Shown here piece after piece: positions 20,309-31,830 of a DNA stretch of 41,859 nucleotides. A program made the translations under genes and the position numbers. The notes under the pieces were generated by a model. The model worked only from the letters and a program-made list of their open reading frames with translations. It made no database searches and was not told the origin of the DNA. Origin of the DNA: Kalaharituber pfeilii (Eukaryota; Ascomycota; Pezizomycetes; Pezizales; Pezizaceae); contig WHUZ01000186.1 of NCBI GenBank assembly GCA_015179045.1, positions 1 through 41,859 of the forward strand. Reading direction: 5' to 3'. Position 1 is the stretch's first letter. Every line of letters starts with the position of its first letter.

Positions 20309-21604
20309 CAGTTGGTGGCTGAAGATACAACCCTTCAGAAAGACATTGAACAACTGGTAGCCTCTATGGGGTATGCTGTATATGAGACTATGACCCAAAT
20401 GAGGACAGAGGCAGAGCGCGCCTACATGGATATAGCTAACCTTTAAATATAGCAGAGATAGTTTAAACAAGAGATAAAAGACTATATCGACAAGGCATAT
20501 AGCCAACTAGGAATGAAACTCATTGAAGCCCTAGAAAGGGAGGACATTTTAATAGATACATTCAAAGGTAATATAGATATCCCTCTCATCAAAAGTTATC
20601 GAGTTCTTCAAGGGATAATGCAAGATATCGTGAGCAATTTGAATACTATAAAGGGACAAATATTGCAGCAACAGTAGAACTTCTGTCATCCTCTGTCACC
20701 TGCTCCTTCTACTCCTCCTCCTCCAGCACCTTCAGCTGCTTTACCTCATCCAGCACCTCCCCTATTACCAGGAGCTCCTAAGCCCTCAGGTGATGGTGCA
20801 CCTTCACCATTTCACCTGCTCCTGTATTGTCAAGTTTGCTTCCCAATACTACCTCCTTCTCCTCTACCTGCAAGATTGCAACACTTAGAACTGCAGAGAG
20901 ACAGCCCAATGCCTAAGATTCCAACCCCGAAAGCTTATAATGGGAATCTATCTGACCTGGACAATTTTTTGTACCTCATAGATGAATGGGTCTCTGCAAC
21001 AGAACCATCGAAGGATTGAGAAAGGCTCTCCATGCTAACCTCTAGACTCACTAGACCTGTACTCACCTTATTCTGTCATGAGCGGCCACTAACATATGAA
21101 ACAGGAAAGACCATGTTGATAATCAAGTTCAGGGACTCCACTATGATCAGAGAAGCTGCCTACAAGATCCAAACAACCAAGCAAAAGGGGTATATACAGG
21201 ACTTTCTAATCAAAATAGATGAGTACCAACATATAGCACAAATTCTAGACCTAGTACTGATTTCATATATGGCTCCTAATATCCAAGAGGAAGTACGCAA
21301 CCTCCTTGCCAGTTACTCCTTAGTATATAAAGACTAGGAGTAGTAGAAAATAATGGTTACCTCAATCACTAATATACTGGGTCCCTCCAGTACCAAGCGA
21401 TCAGCTCCCTCCTATACTAAGAATCCTCCTGCTATCACTTCTGCCCCAGCTAAGAATGACATTGCCTCTTCGACCCCACAAAATAAAAAGAATCAGATCT
21501 CGGAGGCATTGATTGCTAAAAGAAGAAAGAACTACTATTACCTTAAGTGTGAAAGATCAAGTTATAAGATTACCTATTGCAATTCTAGGAGATGGTGGAC
21601 TTAG
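20309..21604 (+). pseudogene. E2 gag remnant
   Basis: An N-terminal helical-looking stretch, a Pro-rich linker (around 20700-20870) and Pro-Lys-Ala-Tyr-Asn-Gly-Asn-Leu precede a retrotransposon Gag core; 21032-21337 is its longest clean piece. A zinc knuckle near 21540 has the spacing of CX2CX4HX4C, but the first Cys and the His are both Tyr, each explicable by one transition. Stops are mainly TAG. It would form the virus-like particle if intact; it is not functional. Confidence 0.75.
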
Positions 21605-21839
21605 AGGGAATAGAAGAAGGAAGAGAGTAAAGAAACAAAGCTTAAGAAAGAGGACAAAGAAAGTGTCAACTCTCTCAAATCCTACATAACAAAGAGAAGA
21701 AGGACAGACTATAGCCACCTCAAAATTTAGGCCATCGAAGAATCTAAAAGAATCACTGAGCTGTCCAACTCGGGAAACAAGTAGAGGACTCTATATAGCC
21801 TGGTAGGACTCTATACTATAGCGATCTTCTTAGTTGCAA

Positions 21840-22497
21840 CATACCATTCAAGACTAGAAGGACTATCTGAGCTATAGTGGACTGTGCAGCTTCTGCTCCA
21901 ATTATCTCTCTGGCTTTAGGAAAAGAACTAGGACTATGACCTTGATTAAGGCCAATCAAGATTAAGTAAGGTAATGGCTCTCTTCTCTCTAGTGGATCTT
22001 TCATTGTTAATACTTTGTTTTCATTTTCTGACATTCCAGTTCCTGAATCTCTTTCTCTTACTCTGGATTATGTGCATTCTCTTGATACAAGTGGAAAAAA
22101 TACTCTAGTTGATTTTATCTCTTCTTCTGATTTATGACATTCCGAACATGAAAGTGCAAATGCTCTTGTTTTTAATTTTGATATAGAAGTAATGGATATT
22201 GGGGACAGGGAATGTATTATTAGATTATGTTGGTTGAAGGAAAATGGGTTTTCTGTTGATTGTGGTAATGGCATTTTACATCATACTATGTTTAAATTTC
22301 TATGTACTCATATTGAGTTGCCTTCTGTTTCTGTTCTGTTAGTCTCCAATGAATTTGTTTTAGAAGAAGGAGACATGTTGTTATTGTTAGATGCACGCGA
22401 ACACTACTCATGCTACTCAGATTTTTTTCAGAAGAACAGGCATGCCGATTACTCTCATACCGAAGTTGAAATCACGAAATCCCTTTCGAAAACCTGA
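21840..22497 (+). pseudogene. E2 protease region remnant
   Basis: Asp-Cys-Ala-Ala-Ser-Ala...Ile-Ser-Leu-Ala-Leu-Gly-Lys (about 21877-21925) corresponds to the aspartic protease active-site segment D[ST]GA, degraded. The clean 101-codon frame 22192-22497 holds the protease C-terminal part (Phe-Ser-Val-Asp-Cys) and the Glu-Glu-Gly-Asp-Met-Leu-Leu linker that E1 and E4 also carry before RT. Confidence 0.65.
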
Positions 22498-23250
22498 ATA
22501 CTAAAGCACTTCATGGTCCTATCTACAAGACTACATAGGAAGAAGATGAGGCACTATAAAGGTATATTGATAAACACTTGCTGACAGATAAGATCAGAAG
22601 GTCAAGATCCAAGGTGGCTTCACCAATCCTTTTCATATAGAAAAAAGATAGGTTACTCTAACTCTATATCGATTATTGGGCACTAAATAAACTCACAATC
22701 CCTAACAAATATCTATTGCCCCTAATATTGGAGCTACTCAAGAAGACCCAAGGTAGTAAATGGTTTACCAAGCTGGACCTCAAAAATAGGTACAACCTTA
22801 TTAGAATAAAGTCAGGCAACGAATGGAAAACAGCCTTTAAGACTGCAAAAGGCCTCTTCGAGTATACCGTCATGCCTTTGGACTTATCAATATATCTGTA
22901 TCCTTTCAGGAAATGATAGATGAGACCCTTCAAAGTATTGATAGAGTTGTTTAGTATCTAGATGATATCTTAATCTATGGAGGTGTAATAGAAAAGGACT
23001 ACCAAAGAATAGTAGAAAAAGTACTTGCTAAGTTAAGCAAATATGGGCTAGTAGTCAATTTGGCCAAATGCGAGTTCTATATACACAAAACTATATTCCT
23101 AGGTCACTTAATTAATGGCACTAAGATTAAGATGGACTTTGCTAAACTAAGTACTATTCACAACTAGCTCCAACCTACAAAAAAGAAGGAGGTTTAAGCT
23201 TTTTTGGAGTTTGTCAATTATTACCGCCAATTCATTATTAACTAATCTGC
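22498..23250 (+). pseudogene. E2 reverse transcriptase remnant
   Basis: Conserved RT segments appear in order: Arg-Ser-Arg...Pro-Ile-Leu-Phe-Ile, Lys-Lys-Asp-Arg, Trp-Phe-Thr-Lys-Leu-Asp-Leu-Lys, Glu-Trp-Lys-Thr-Ala-Phe, Gly-Leu-Phe-Glu-Tyr-Thr-Val-Met-Pro, then after a one-base shift Tyr-Leu-Asp-Asp at 22955-22966, so the catalytic motif itself survives. TAG codons interrupt at sites read as Gln or Trp in relatives. Confidence 0.85.
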
Positions 23251-23251
23251 T

Positions 23252-23757
23252 ATGACCCACTCTCTAATGATCTTGACTGGAAACTTATCCTTCATGTGGG
23301 GAGTAGAGCAGCAATCTATATTACTAGAACTTAAAGAAAAGTTTATAATAGCTTCCATCTTATACCAGTTCAATCAATGTCTACCTACCATCGTGGGAAC
23401 CGACTGCTCGGATCAGGCTTTTGCCAGTATCCTGAGTCAGTATTATATTAAGGACGATGTCACTATACTCCACCCTTATAATTTTCACTCCTACATCCTA
23501 AACTCTGCTGAGTGTAACTACCCCATCCATAATAAGGAACTATTAGCCATCTGTGAATGCCTTCACAAAAAATGGAGGATAGAGTTACTTGGGCTTAAGT
23601 TCACTATCTATACTGATCATCATGTATTAAAGTACTTCACTATCAAATAATATCTTAATAGCTATTAAGCTAACTGAAGTCAAAAACTCTCCAAATTTGA
23701 CTATGTTATCAAATACATTCCTGGAAGGCTTAACAGCAAAGCAGATGCTCTCTCCTG
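23252..23757 (+). pseudogene. E2 RNase H remnant
   Basis: A clean 132-codon frame (23252-23650) contains Gly-Thr-Asp-Cys-Ser-Asp-Gln-Ala-Phe, Asn-Tyr-Pro-Ile-His-Asn-Lys-Glu-Leu-Leu-Ala-Ile and Phe-Thr-Ile-Tyr-Thr-Asp-His-His: the gypsy RNase H core with its acidic residues. After a TAA the frame continues to Lys-Ala-Asp-Ala-Leu-Ser near 23740. Confidence 0.85.
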
Positions 23758-24109
23758 ATGAACCGATGATGCTACCTCTGGCAGTATCGAACAGTTATTC
23801 AAAGATGAGCAACTGCTGGTAGATAAAGAAGCAGGTGAGGCAAAAAACATATAGGTAGATATACCAGGTATTAACTATAATGACTAAGAAAGAAATAGTA
23901 ATGGACTCCTTGTGGTACCAGAGTAGTACTGACTAGAAGTGTTATGACAATACTATGACTCAAATGTGGCTAGACATTAGGAGATGTATAGAACTCAGGA
24001 ACTTCTCTCAAGGAACTTCTACTAGGATAGGTGGAAGAATCAAGTAGCTGATTATGTCATCAGCTATGGAGTCTGCCTTAAGGCCAAAGCTGACTGACAT
24101 CTGAGGCAA

Positions 24110-24963
24110 ACCAAACTGATGCCTATGCCAACCGGAAGTAAACCTTGGGAAGAGATTACAATAGACTTTGTTGGGAAGTTACTAGAATCCAAGGGCTATA
24201 ATGCAATCTTGGTTATCATTGACTAGTTCACCAAAATACAACAATACATACTAGCAAAGAACATATAGACAACCCGAGATGTTATTAATGGTTTCATCAA
24301 TGATGTCTTCAGACAATTCAGTCTACTCCTTCATATCATCTCAGATCATAGACCACAATTCATCTCAGCCCTCTGGAAGGAGATCACCTCAAAGCTTGAT
24401 ATAGGTTTCTAACTCTCTACTACTCATAACCCTCAAATAGATAGACTCTCTGAGCACACCATTCAAATACTCAAGTAGTACTTGCATATCTACTGTCATA
24501 ATCAACAAAACTGATAGGCTACTTGGCTACCTTTAGCCAAGTTTGTATACAATTCTATGATGACATCCACTCATAGATATAGCCCATTTCGATTGCTGTA
24601 CGGATTCAACCCTAAAGTTATACACCTCTCGGATAACCATACCTATGCTTCACTAGCCGCTGAAGACTGGCTTGACAGGATGACTATAGTATACAATTAC
24701 ATCACAAAACCTCTCAAGAAAATTAATGACCGACATTCTAATCTATTCCTTGATAAAGCACGAAAATTTCAGGTTAGAGACAAAGTTCTTATTGATCGGA
24801 GAAATCTTCAGATTACTTTAGGCAATAATCAGACTTTGACCAATAAATATATCGATCTCTACCCAGTATTAAGAGTGATCAACAATACTACTTATGAAGT
24901 TACATTACCACAAAATATACAACTTCATAAAGTCATCTATATCTCCCTTTTGAAGCCCTTCTA
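24110..24963 (+). pseudogene. E2 integrase remnant
   Basis: The order Thr-Ile-Asp-Phe-Val-Gly, Ala-Ile-Leu-Val-Ile-Ile-Asp, Ile-Ile-Ser-Asp-His-Arg-Pro-Gln-Phe and Arg-Leu-Ser-Glu-His matches the D,D(35)E core with all three acidic residues still readable. The clean 135-codon frame 24557-24964 is the C-terminal domain (Leu-Ile-Asp-Arg-Arg-Asn-Leu, Thr-Asn-Lys-Tyr-Ile) that precedes the chromodomain. TAG stops occur in the core. E1 and E3 lack parts of this region. Confidence 0.85.
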
Positions 24964-24984
24964 AAAAAGACTTAAACTTTAAGA

Positions 24985-25200
24985 GATGGAAATCGATGAC
25001 GATGATGAATTCTTCTATGAAATAGACTATATCATCAATTCCAAATGCTTCAATAGGGTAGTAAAGTATGGAATTCATTAGCAAGGTTATAGCGAAGACG
25101 ATGATACATGAGAACTAATAGAGAATTTACAACGATCCCTTGAATCTATCAGAGAGTTCTATGCATAGTATCTAAGGAAGCCTCGAGACCCTACGGTCTA
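24985..25200 (+). pseudogene. E2 chromodomain remnant
   Basis: Tyr-Glu-Ile-Asp-Tyr-Ile-Ile-Asn-Ser, then Gln-Gly-Tyr-Ser-Glu-Asp-Asp-Asp-Thr and Glu-Leu-Ile-Glu-Asn-Leu form a chromodomain. The two conserved Trp positions (before Gln-Gly-Tyr and after Asp-Thr) are TAG and TGA, single G-to-A changes from TGG. Confidence 0.8.
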
Positions 25201-25517
25201 ATAAGGCATTAATAGCTATGGCCAGGCTACTTGGATTTCAGAGTATAGTGAGTACCTTTTCCTTACAAAGAGATTTTCTCTCACTAGGTTTTACTCTTCA
25301 GGAAGGTTTTTAATAGCTCACTAATAGCAAGTGCCAAAAGATATACCAGTCTCACCGTCAGCCATGAGCAGTAAAGTTTGGCTCGTAAAGTTGCCTTGTA
25401 TATAAGGTATACTGATAGTTATATTAGCTATCAAGTTAAATACTCACAATCCTAATTAGTTTCAGTGTTCTTTTTAGTGATTATTAGTTGAGACGACTAT
25501 CCTAGAACAGGAAATAA

Positions 25518-26159
25518 TGTTATAGCTAAGATGAAGACTTACCCACCTTAGGATAAATACTACCTTGTAATTGGCATAAGACTAATGCTAACTGACCAGA
25601 CTAATCACTTGTTAGGCCTGACTGTCAATTCTCACATCATTTTCATAGAGGGTAGTGCTATGGAAGGGCATGTCACTATTTATGGTTCGGAATCCTACTT
25701 GATGCATGTACTCTGCTTATGAAGCTTTACTAATATATGTACATGCATTAGTATATACTGCTATATTTGTCTGGTATTATTTTTACATATTTTCGATTAT
25801 ATCTTCTTATTATTACTTGTATAAGAGTTAATCATGTTGGCCATCATCTATTATTTGTTTGACTAGTCATATATGACGAACGCAGTCTATATAAGTGTGG
25901 GCAATAGCATAGCTAGAAGAATCAAGACCCTAGTAGTATTCTCAGTTCCTCTATAACTCAAAATTCTATCGATTTATTCCTATACCTATGAATCACTTTG
26001 TTCCACTTCATAGCTCACTGCTATTATCTTACCTATATCTACTATGTCTTAAGCCTTCATACTTATTACCAGACCGCTACCGCTACTGTAACCACTTTCT
26101 CTTAGTCTTTATATCAGTTAGAGTCGCTTAGTTGAATAAAGCCCCTTATGCCTGTAACA
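25518..26159 (+). repeat. E2 3' LTR
   Basis: Starts TGTTATAGCTAAG and ends CCTGTAACA. The purine tract just upstream reads AACAGGAAATAA, a G-to-A eroded form of the AACGGGGGGTAA in E3. Confidence 0.9.
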
Positions 26160-27540
26160 TCTATAAGCTCTGATAGTACCTCCACTTTCCAAACTATCGC
26201 CTTTGCCTATACTGCATCTAGGATTACCTCTACCCCCTCTACTCTATATACTACGTTTATCCCCTCTACCCCTATACCTCTCTACCCTTCAGCTGCCCTC
26301 TTTAATGCTTGTAGCTATACTCTTTCTATTTCTCTTCTCTATTCCCTCTATCCTCTCTAATCTATCTTACTACCCTATATAGCTACCACTCTAATCATAC
26401 CTATATAAATCTGTTTCCAGCTCCTCAAGCTTATTCCCCAATCCCTACTTCTCCACTCCATTAATGCTTCGGTCAACCTTCTTGCTCTGCTGACTCTGTT
26501 TTTCTAATGTGCCATGAAGGTCAAATTTTCATCAAAGATGACCTCTACCTACTTCAGAAACTCCCCGTCCTTCTTCTGCCTCTTTCCTATACCAAACGTT
26601 ATCATCTCCTACTTCGACTCTTCTAGTAGAATCTGATCTTCCTCTGCTACCTCCTTCACCTCCTTCTTTACCTTCTCTCATAGTCTTTCTATATCCCAAT
26701 AGCCATGCTAGTCTAGAACTATCACTGCTATATTGTTCACATACAAAGGTACCTCAACCTCTACCTCTGTTGCTACCTTCCTTACTCTCTTCTCAATCTT
26801 CTCTATTGTTAGTACCATAAAACTCAAAAAGAAAACTAGTGATAGTGGGGACCCTTATAGGACCTCTATATTGGCCTTTCCTCTTTCTCTTACTCTTCCA
26901 TCCCACTTCATACCAAATTCTCTTATCCCTATAAAGTTCTCTAGCCACCTCCTCTTCTTTCTTACCTCTATACTCTCCTTCTCCTCTATCCTTCTCAATA
27001 CTACCTCCTTTCTAACAATATTGAACCCCTCTTTATATCTGCTGTGACCTATGCTACCTTCTCTCCTCTGTACAGGTACCTCTATGCAGGTACCTCTGTG
27101 CAGGCACCTCTGTACCTTTGTCACTGCCCTCATCATTGCTTGCACTACATTTCTGCCCTTACTTGCACCTAGCTGCAGTTTATAGAAGAGTCCTATTTCC
27201 TTCTAGAGATAATTTACTATTACCTTTTCTCTAATCTTACCTATACAGTTTATTAGGTTGATTAGTCTCCAAGCCTTCATTGTTCTAATATCCTTGCCTA
27301 GTTTTGGTATCATAACAATCTTCATTTTCTTAAACTTCTTGAGAATCTAGTTCTGCATCCACTTCTCTATAATCTTATTCACCAGTTGGTCTCCGAATAG
27401 TATCTTTAATACTGCTTTAATAAGATGATATCCAATTCCATCTAGATCTAGTGCTGGTGTATTTTTTGTACTTCTTAGAGCCACTTTCACCTCCTTTTCT
27501 AATATTACTTGCCTTGCCATATAGTAAAAGGACTACTGAA
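26160..27540 (-). pseudogene. LINE-1, reverse transcriptase part
   Basis: Minus-strand frames show the non-LTR RT motif order: Leu-Asp-Gly-Ile-Gly-Tyr-His (about 27450), Ile-Pro-Lys-Leu-Gly-Lys-Asp, Trp-Arg-Leu-Ile-Asn-Leu, Leu-Gln-Leu-Gly-Ala, Gly-Ser-Pro-Leu-Ser (26840-26854) preceded by a TAA that should be Gln, and Tyr-Val-Asn-Asn (26732-26743) where YVDD is expected, so both catalytic Asp have become Asn by G-to-A change. No endonuclease domain is visible upstream, so the copy is probably 5'-truncated near 27540. The sequence stays open across the E2 insertion point into the RNase H half. Confidence 0.8.
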
Positions 27541-28790
27541 GACTAGGATCCAGACTTGTTACAGAAATACTTGCTTTTTTACAGTATAATACTAGCAGAG
27601 GTTAGTACTACCTTGTAAATATTAGTAGATTATTATGTTAAGGTATTTGATACAATATTTTTTTTGCCTTACTGTTGCAAGCAGTGATAGTGAGATATGC
27701 CTTGCTTCTACTTTTCTAATACTCTTTATATATACTATTCAAATGTTATAAAACTTGAGCCAATTCTCCACTCTCTTACCTATATTGTTAGCCTTCAATC
27801 CAATTAAGGCAACCAGGCAACTATTAATCTACTATATTCATACATACATATAGATACTATATCCTTGGATGATATCTAGACTCAAAGAACTTAGTAAGAC
27901 CCACCTTCCATGAACTTCTACATATAGCAAGACCAATTTATTTCCTTTTATCAGGATTTGACTAATTGTACAAGTGCAAATATCTTGTCATAGGAACTCT
28001 TACATAATATATTGTAACTATATAGTAATAACTCTACTAGCTCTTCTATATTGCTATGAAGATGTTTTTCTTAAGATAGGTCTCACGATTGATACAGCAG
28101 TTATTTCTATTTGCTACTAATATAATGATAGGTCTATTATGTACATTCTTAGAATAGATAATTTGCATAGTCTAATTTCAATTTAGTTCAGAGTCAGTGG
28201 GAAGGTATTTATAGGTGGGACTCGACTTATTCTATGTTTTTTAAACACTTAGCTCACTTTTACAATGACAGTAGCTAATTTATTTAAGGTAGACTTATTA
28301 AATAAGAGGCACTATACAGTCAGTTTAATCTAGCTATCTAACTGGTATTATCTTCTTCTCATATTTAGAATAAAAAGACCTCACTCTACTACTTTATGCT
28401 AGAGCAGAAATATATACCTAGAGATATGAAGACCAGTATGGAAAGAGTACTCTTATTGTATTATGATTTGCTAGGGAATTGGCAGTCAGAAGTACTATAT
28501 CTGTTACTATATTAATACCCACTTATTTCTCAATACTATTGTGAGTTCATACTATGTAGGATATGAGTCCTAAATGATAAGTCTACTGACATACCTTACC
28601 AAAAGATACATAAATAACAAATACAACTCTTACCTCTGCAAAGGGCTCAAATTATGTTTCATCATATCAGGTAAGGTACCTATAAGATTCATTCTTATCT
28701 ACTTTACTGCTAACAATATAAGAGGAATATAGTATAAAGGAACTATATTATATTATTCTACTAACTAGCTAGTAGTTATATTGAGAAGGA
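27541..28790. other. AT-rich stretch without a supported gene
   Basis: No frame, repeat or RNA structure stands out. Stops are dense in all frames, and TA-rich words are common, as expected after extensive C-to-T decay. Confidence 0.3.
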
Positions 28791-29750
28791 TTTTTTTTTT
28801 TTTTTTTTATTCACGTAACTCTATATATAGGCTACCAGCCTATGGCAGGGATCTATATACTCAGGGTAGGTTTAAAACCACTAACTATAGAATCTACATA
28901 CACCCTTAAGCACCCAGTACCCTCTATCTCTTGACCTCCAGCTATCTCACATCAAGGCAGGCAAACTAGTACTCGACCAGGTCACCTTCCACACCTTCTT
29001 ACTTCTATCATTTCTTCTCTAGGTCCTTCCAGGACTGCTAGGTAATATGTGCCCTATTTTTGTTCTTCTTCTAGGGCTACTCCAGTTCTGTACATCTAAA
29101 TACCATATGCTTAGCACTCTATACCTCATCATATATATATTGTACCTTCTTACTACTGACTATTCTTTTCCATATAGCTCTGCCTTTTCTAGTCTACAGC
29201 CAAGTATAATTTGTGAGTACTCTCCTGTCTCACTTCATAAATTTGCCCTTCCCAAACCCTGTATGCTCCTTCTCCTCTTTTCTTTTTTAAACTAACTCTT
29301 GACACAGCCTACTCTCAGTGGCTTGCCCATCATACCTCATGCCCTTGGTCCCCACTTTGGCCAACTTATCTACCTTCTCATTGCTTTCTATTCCTACATA
29401 AGCCTTAACCTATGCTAGCTTTACTATATTCGCCTTCCTTAGCCTCTACTGCCTCTCTACAATCAGCTCTATTACTCATACTACATCTGCAATTCTTGCC
29501 TTACCAGTTTTTTCTGCTTTCTGAACTATACTGGTAACTGTCTGAGAATCTGCAAGTAGTAGTACTTTTGTACTGCCATCAACTACTTTAAGAGCATTCT
29601 TCATTCCTAAGACCTCACTATCCTACATAGTTGCCTTTGTACCTACTTATTGAGACCCTTCTGACTCACTAGCTACTACCTGCCTGTTAAGAAGGATTGC
29701 TAGTCTTTGTCTTTCTTTGTCTATTACTATGGGAATTTGTTTGAGCCTAT
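28791..29750 (-). mobile_element. LINE-2: 3' part of a Tad1-like LINE with poly-A tail
   Basis: Eighteen T at 28791-28808 are the poly-A tail of a minus-strand element. Just upstream is a perfect 7-bp hairpin (28827-28843, ATAGGCT-ACC-AGCCTAT). Coding traces: Leu-Leu-Leu-Ala-Asp-Ser-Gln (about 29540-29565) and Lys-Ala-Tyr-Val-Gly-Ile-Glu-Ser-Asn-Glu-Lys (about 29371-29403) are RNase H motifs parallel to LINE-1, and a His-Met-Val-Phe-Arg-Cys C-terminal motif lies near 29100. TAG/TAA stops are frequent. It is 5'-truncated at about 29750. Confidence 0.7.
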
Positions 29751-31830
29751 GACAGAAATACAATAGAGTATATTATATATAGCTGTTATAAAATATAGTT
29801 TGTATTAGAAGATAAGAGATTGAGTGTTTTTCAGAACCATAAGATACTTGTTAAGCCGATATAGAAAAGCATATAGATGATATAAAGTAACTGTTAATAG
29901 TTATAGTATAAGAGTATTAGGGTTTAAGAGATGGAAGTAACTGAGTAATAAGAACTCCCCAAGTTTTGGTAGTATTTGTACCTAGTGTGAGCTCTTAGTC
30001 AGGTTTTTTGAGTGAGTTTGAGTTGAGCCAGTTTGTCATACTATAAAACATAACTGACTCAGCTACCGAGTGAGCTGGTATAAGTTGTATATATAGTAAG
30101 ACTAAGTCAGTGTAATAATATACAACTAGTACTTGACTGTTGAGTGAGCTAGTATGAGTTATATGTATAGTATGACTGAGTTAAGTGATACTGTACAACT
30201 ACTACTCAGTTCCTGAGTGAGTTGATAGTAAGGTTGGAGGAATTTTATTAAAGGCTTATATCGACTCAACTCACACTGATATGAACACTATCAGTATGAT
30301 TGAGGACCTAAACTCCTATAAATTGTAAGCATAATAGTACTTCAATTTTGATTTATAGTATATATATTCATGCAACAGAGATAATCACTTCTATAAGTTA
30401 TTCTCGAAAGACAGCTAAATATCCAGTGCATCAGTTATCTGACCTCATATGGCAGGAAAAATAGTTACCAAAAAGGATAAAATATCTAACTTCAAAGCAT
30501 TATTAGGAGAGGAGATAAGGATATAGAATATACCGCATAGAGGAGTATCCTAAAAAACTATTATATCACTAATAATATTACAAGTAAGTAATAAGTAGGA
30601 GAAGATAAAGTATAACTAAAAACAAAAATAAAAAAAATATAAATACAGATAATAAATTCAAAATCAAAGATATTCTATTTGAGTCAGTCAATCTATCTAA
30701 GATATTAAACTTTCTTTGGTATGCAGCCACAATCCCACTCTAGGACTGGTAATTACATAAATTACACAGAAAAAACTTGCTTTCAGTACTAGGTTAAAGC
30801 AAGAATAGAGGAAAATAGTGAAAGGAATAAAAAAGAAAGATCAAAAATAACAAATTCTAAAATTAAGACATTTAACTATAAAACAACTAGCTGCCTATCT
30901 TCAGCATTCAGACCCCTTCTATATAATATTTCCTTTACTTTAAACTAATTACAGAGTAATTCACAATAGTCTATCCTATGCATTTTATTCAGTACAAAGT
31001 CAATGAATACAAAACTAAAAAACTAATAAGTAACAACTTACCTATATGATCCAGCAATAGTATTATCTTACTGCTATTCAGTGATAGCAAGTTGCAGCTT
31101 TTGTTTAGTCTCTCATCTTTTCTTGCATGCATTAATAAGAAGGGCTTTAAATACTTTATATGCTTGGTCATCATTATATACTAAGAGAGTTTTAGTAAAT
31201 CTTTTGAAATCTTAACCATTCTCTCAGCTTCATTCTCCAATTTCTTCCATTTATCTTATATTTTCTATTTCTCTATTGTCTGTCTTCTTTGTTCCTTCTA
31301 CTTCTATATTATCTGTCCCTTTCGCCTTTGATATTTACTTCTCTTTCTGGCTATAATAAATACTCACTCATTGAAGCTATTCTAATACTTTCTAAATAAG
31401 TGCCATATTCATAGCAATTTGAATTGAGAGCTTAATTAACAAGTGCATAGAATATTTACACACTTCTCTTGTAAGGACCTAGGCATGTCAGCAGACTAAT
31501 ACAATGTATAGGTAATACAATCTTATGAGCTTCCCTTATAAGGACCAAGTATGCCAGCTGACTAATACAATGCATAGTGATAGGATCTCATGAACTTCCA
31601 ACTAAAGATGCCTACTGACCTATCCTTAGACTGAGAATATATGCACCAATAGCAGAATTTTGATAGATATAAGAGAAACTGAAGGGTATATCAAGTGATA
31701 TATAGCTTTTTCGATTTATAATCCTCTATCTTTTCTGTTATACTTTACCCATTCCACTTAGTCTCTGTCTACTTCTTATTATTTTTTTCTTTTCCTCTTA
31801 TCTACTACCAAACTTAATTCTATATCTGAA
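29751..31830. other. AT-rich stretch with a short tandem repeat
   Basis: The only clear structure is a ~74-bp tandem repeat at 30068-30214 (two units plus a partial one, each starting GAGTGAGYTRGTAT). The 61-codon frame at 30989-31174 has no supporting motif. Confidence 0.4.
30068..30214. repeat. ~74-bp tandem repeat
   Basis: Units begin at 30068 and 30142, with a further start at 30215; they share GAGTGAGCT, TATAGTA(A/T)GACT and TACAACTA. Divergence is moderate. Confidence 0.6.

Larger units (their letters stand above)
19297..26159 (+). mobile_element. E2: Ty3/gypsy chromovirus, heavily mutated
   Basis: 642-bp LTRs at 19297-19938 and 25518-26159 enclose gag, protease, RT, RNase H, integrase and a chromodomain in that order. 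It is inserted in LINE-1. The flanking pentamers TCTGC (19292-19296) and TCTAT (26160-26164) look like one target duplication differing by two transitions. The LTRs differ at many positions, nearly all transitions. Most in-frame stops are TAG or TAA where relatives have CAG, CAA or TGG, as expected from C-to-T decay on both strands. Confidence 0.9.

Noticed and set aside
30989..31174. 61-codon minus-strand frame
   Set aside because: Low-complexity, isolated, no motif, in AT-rich decayed DNA; consistent with chance.
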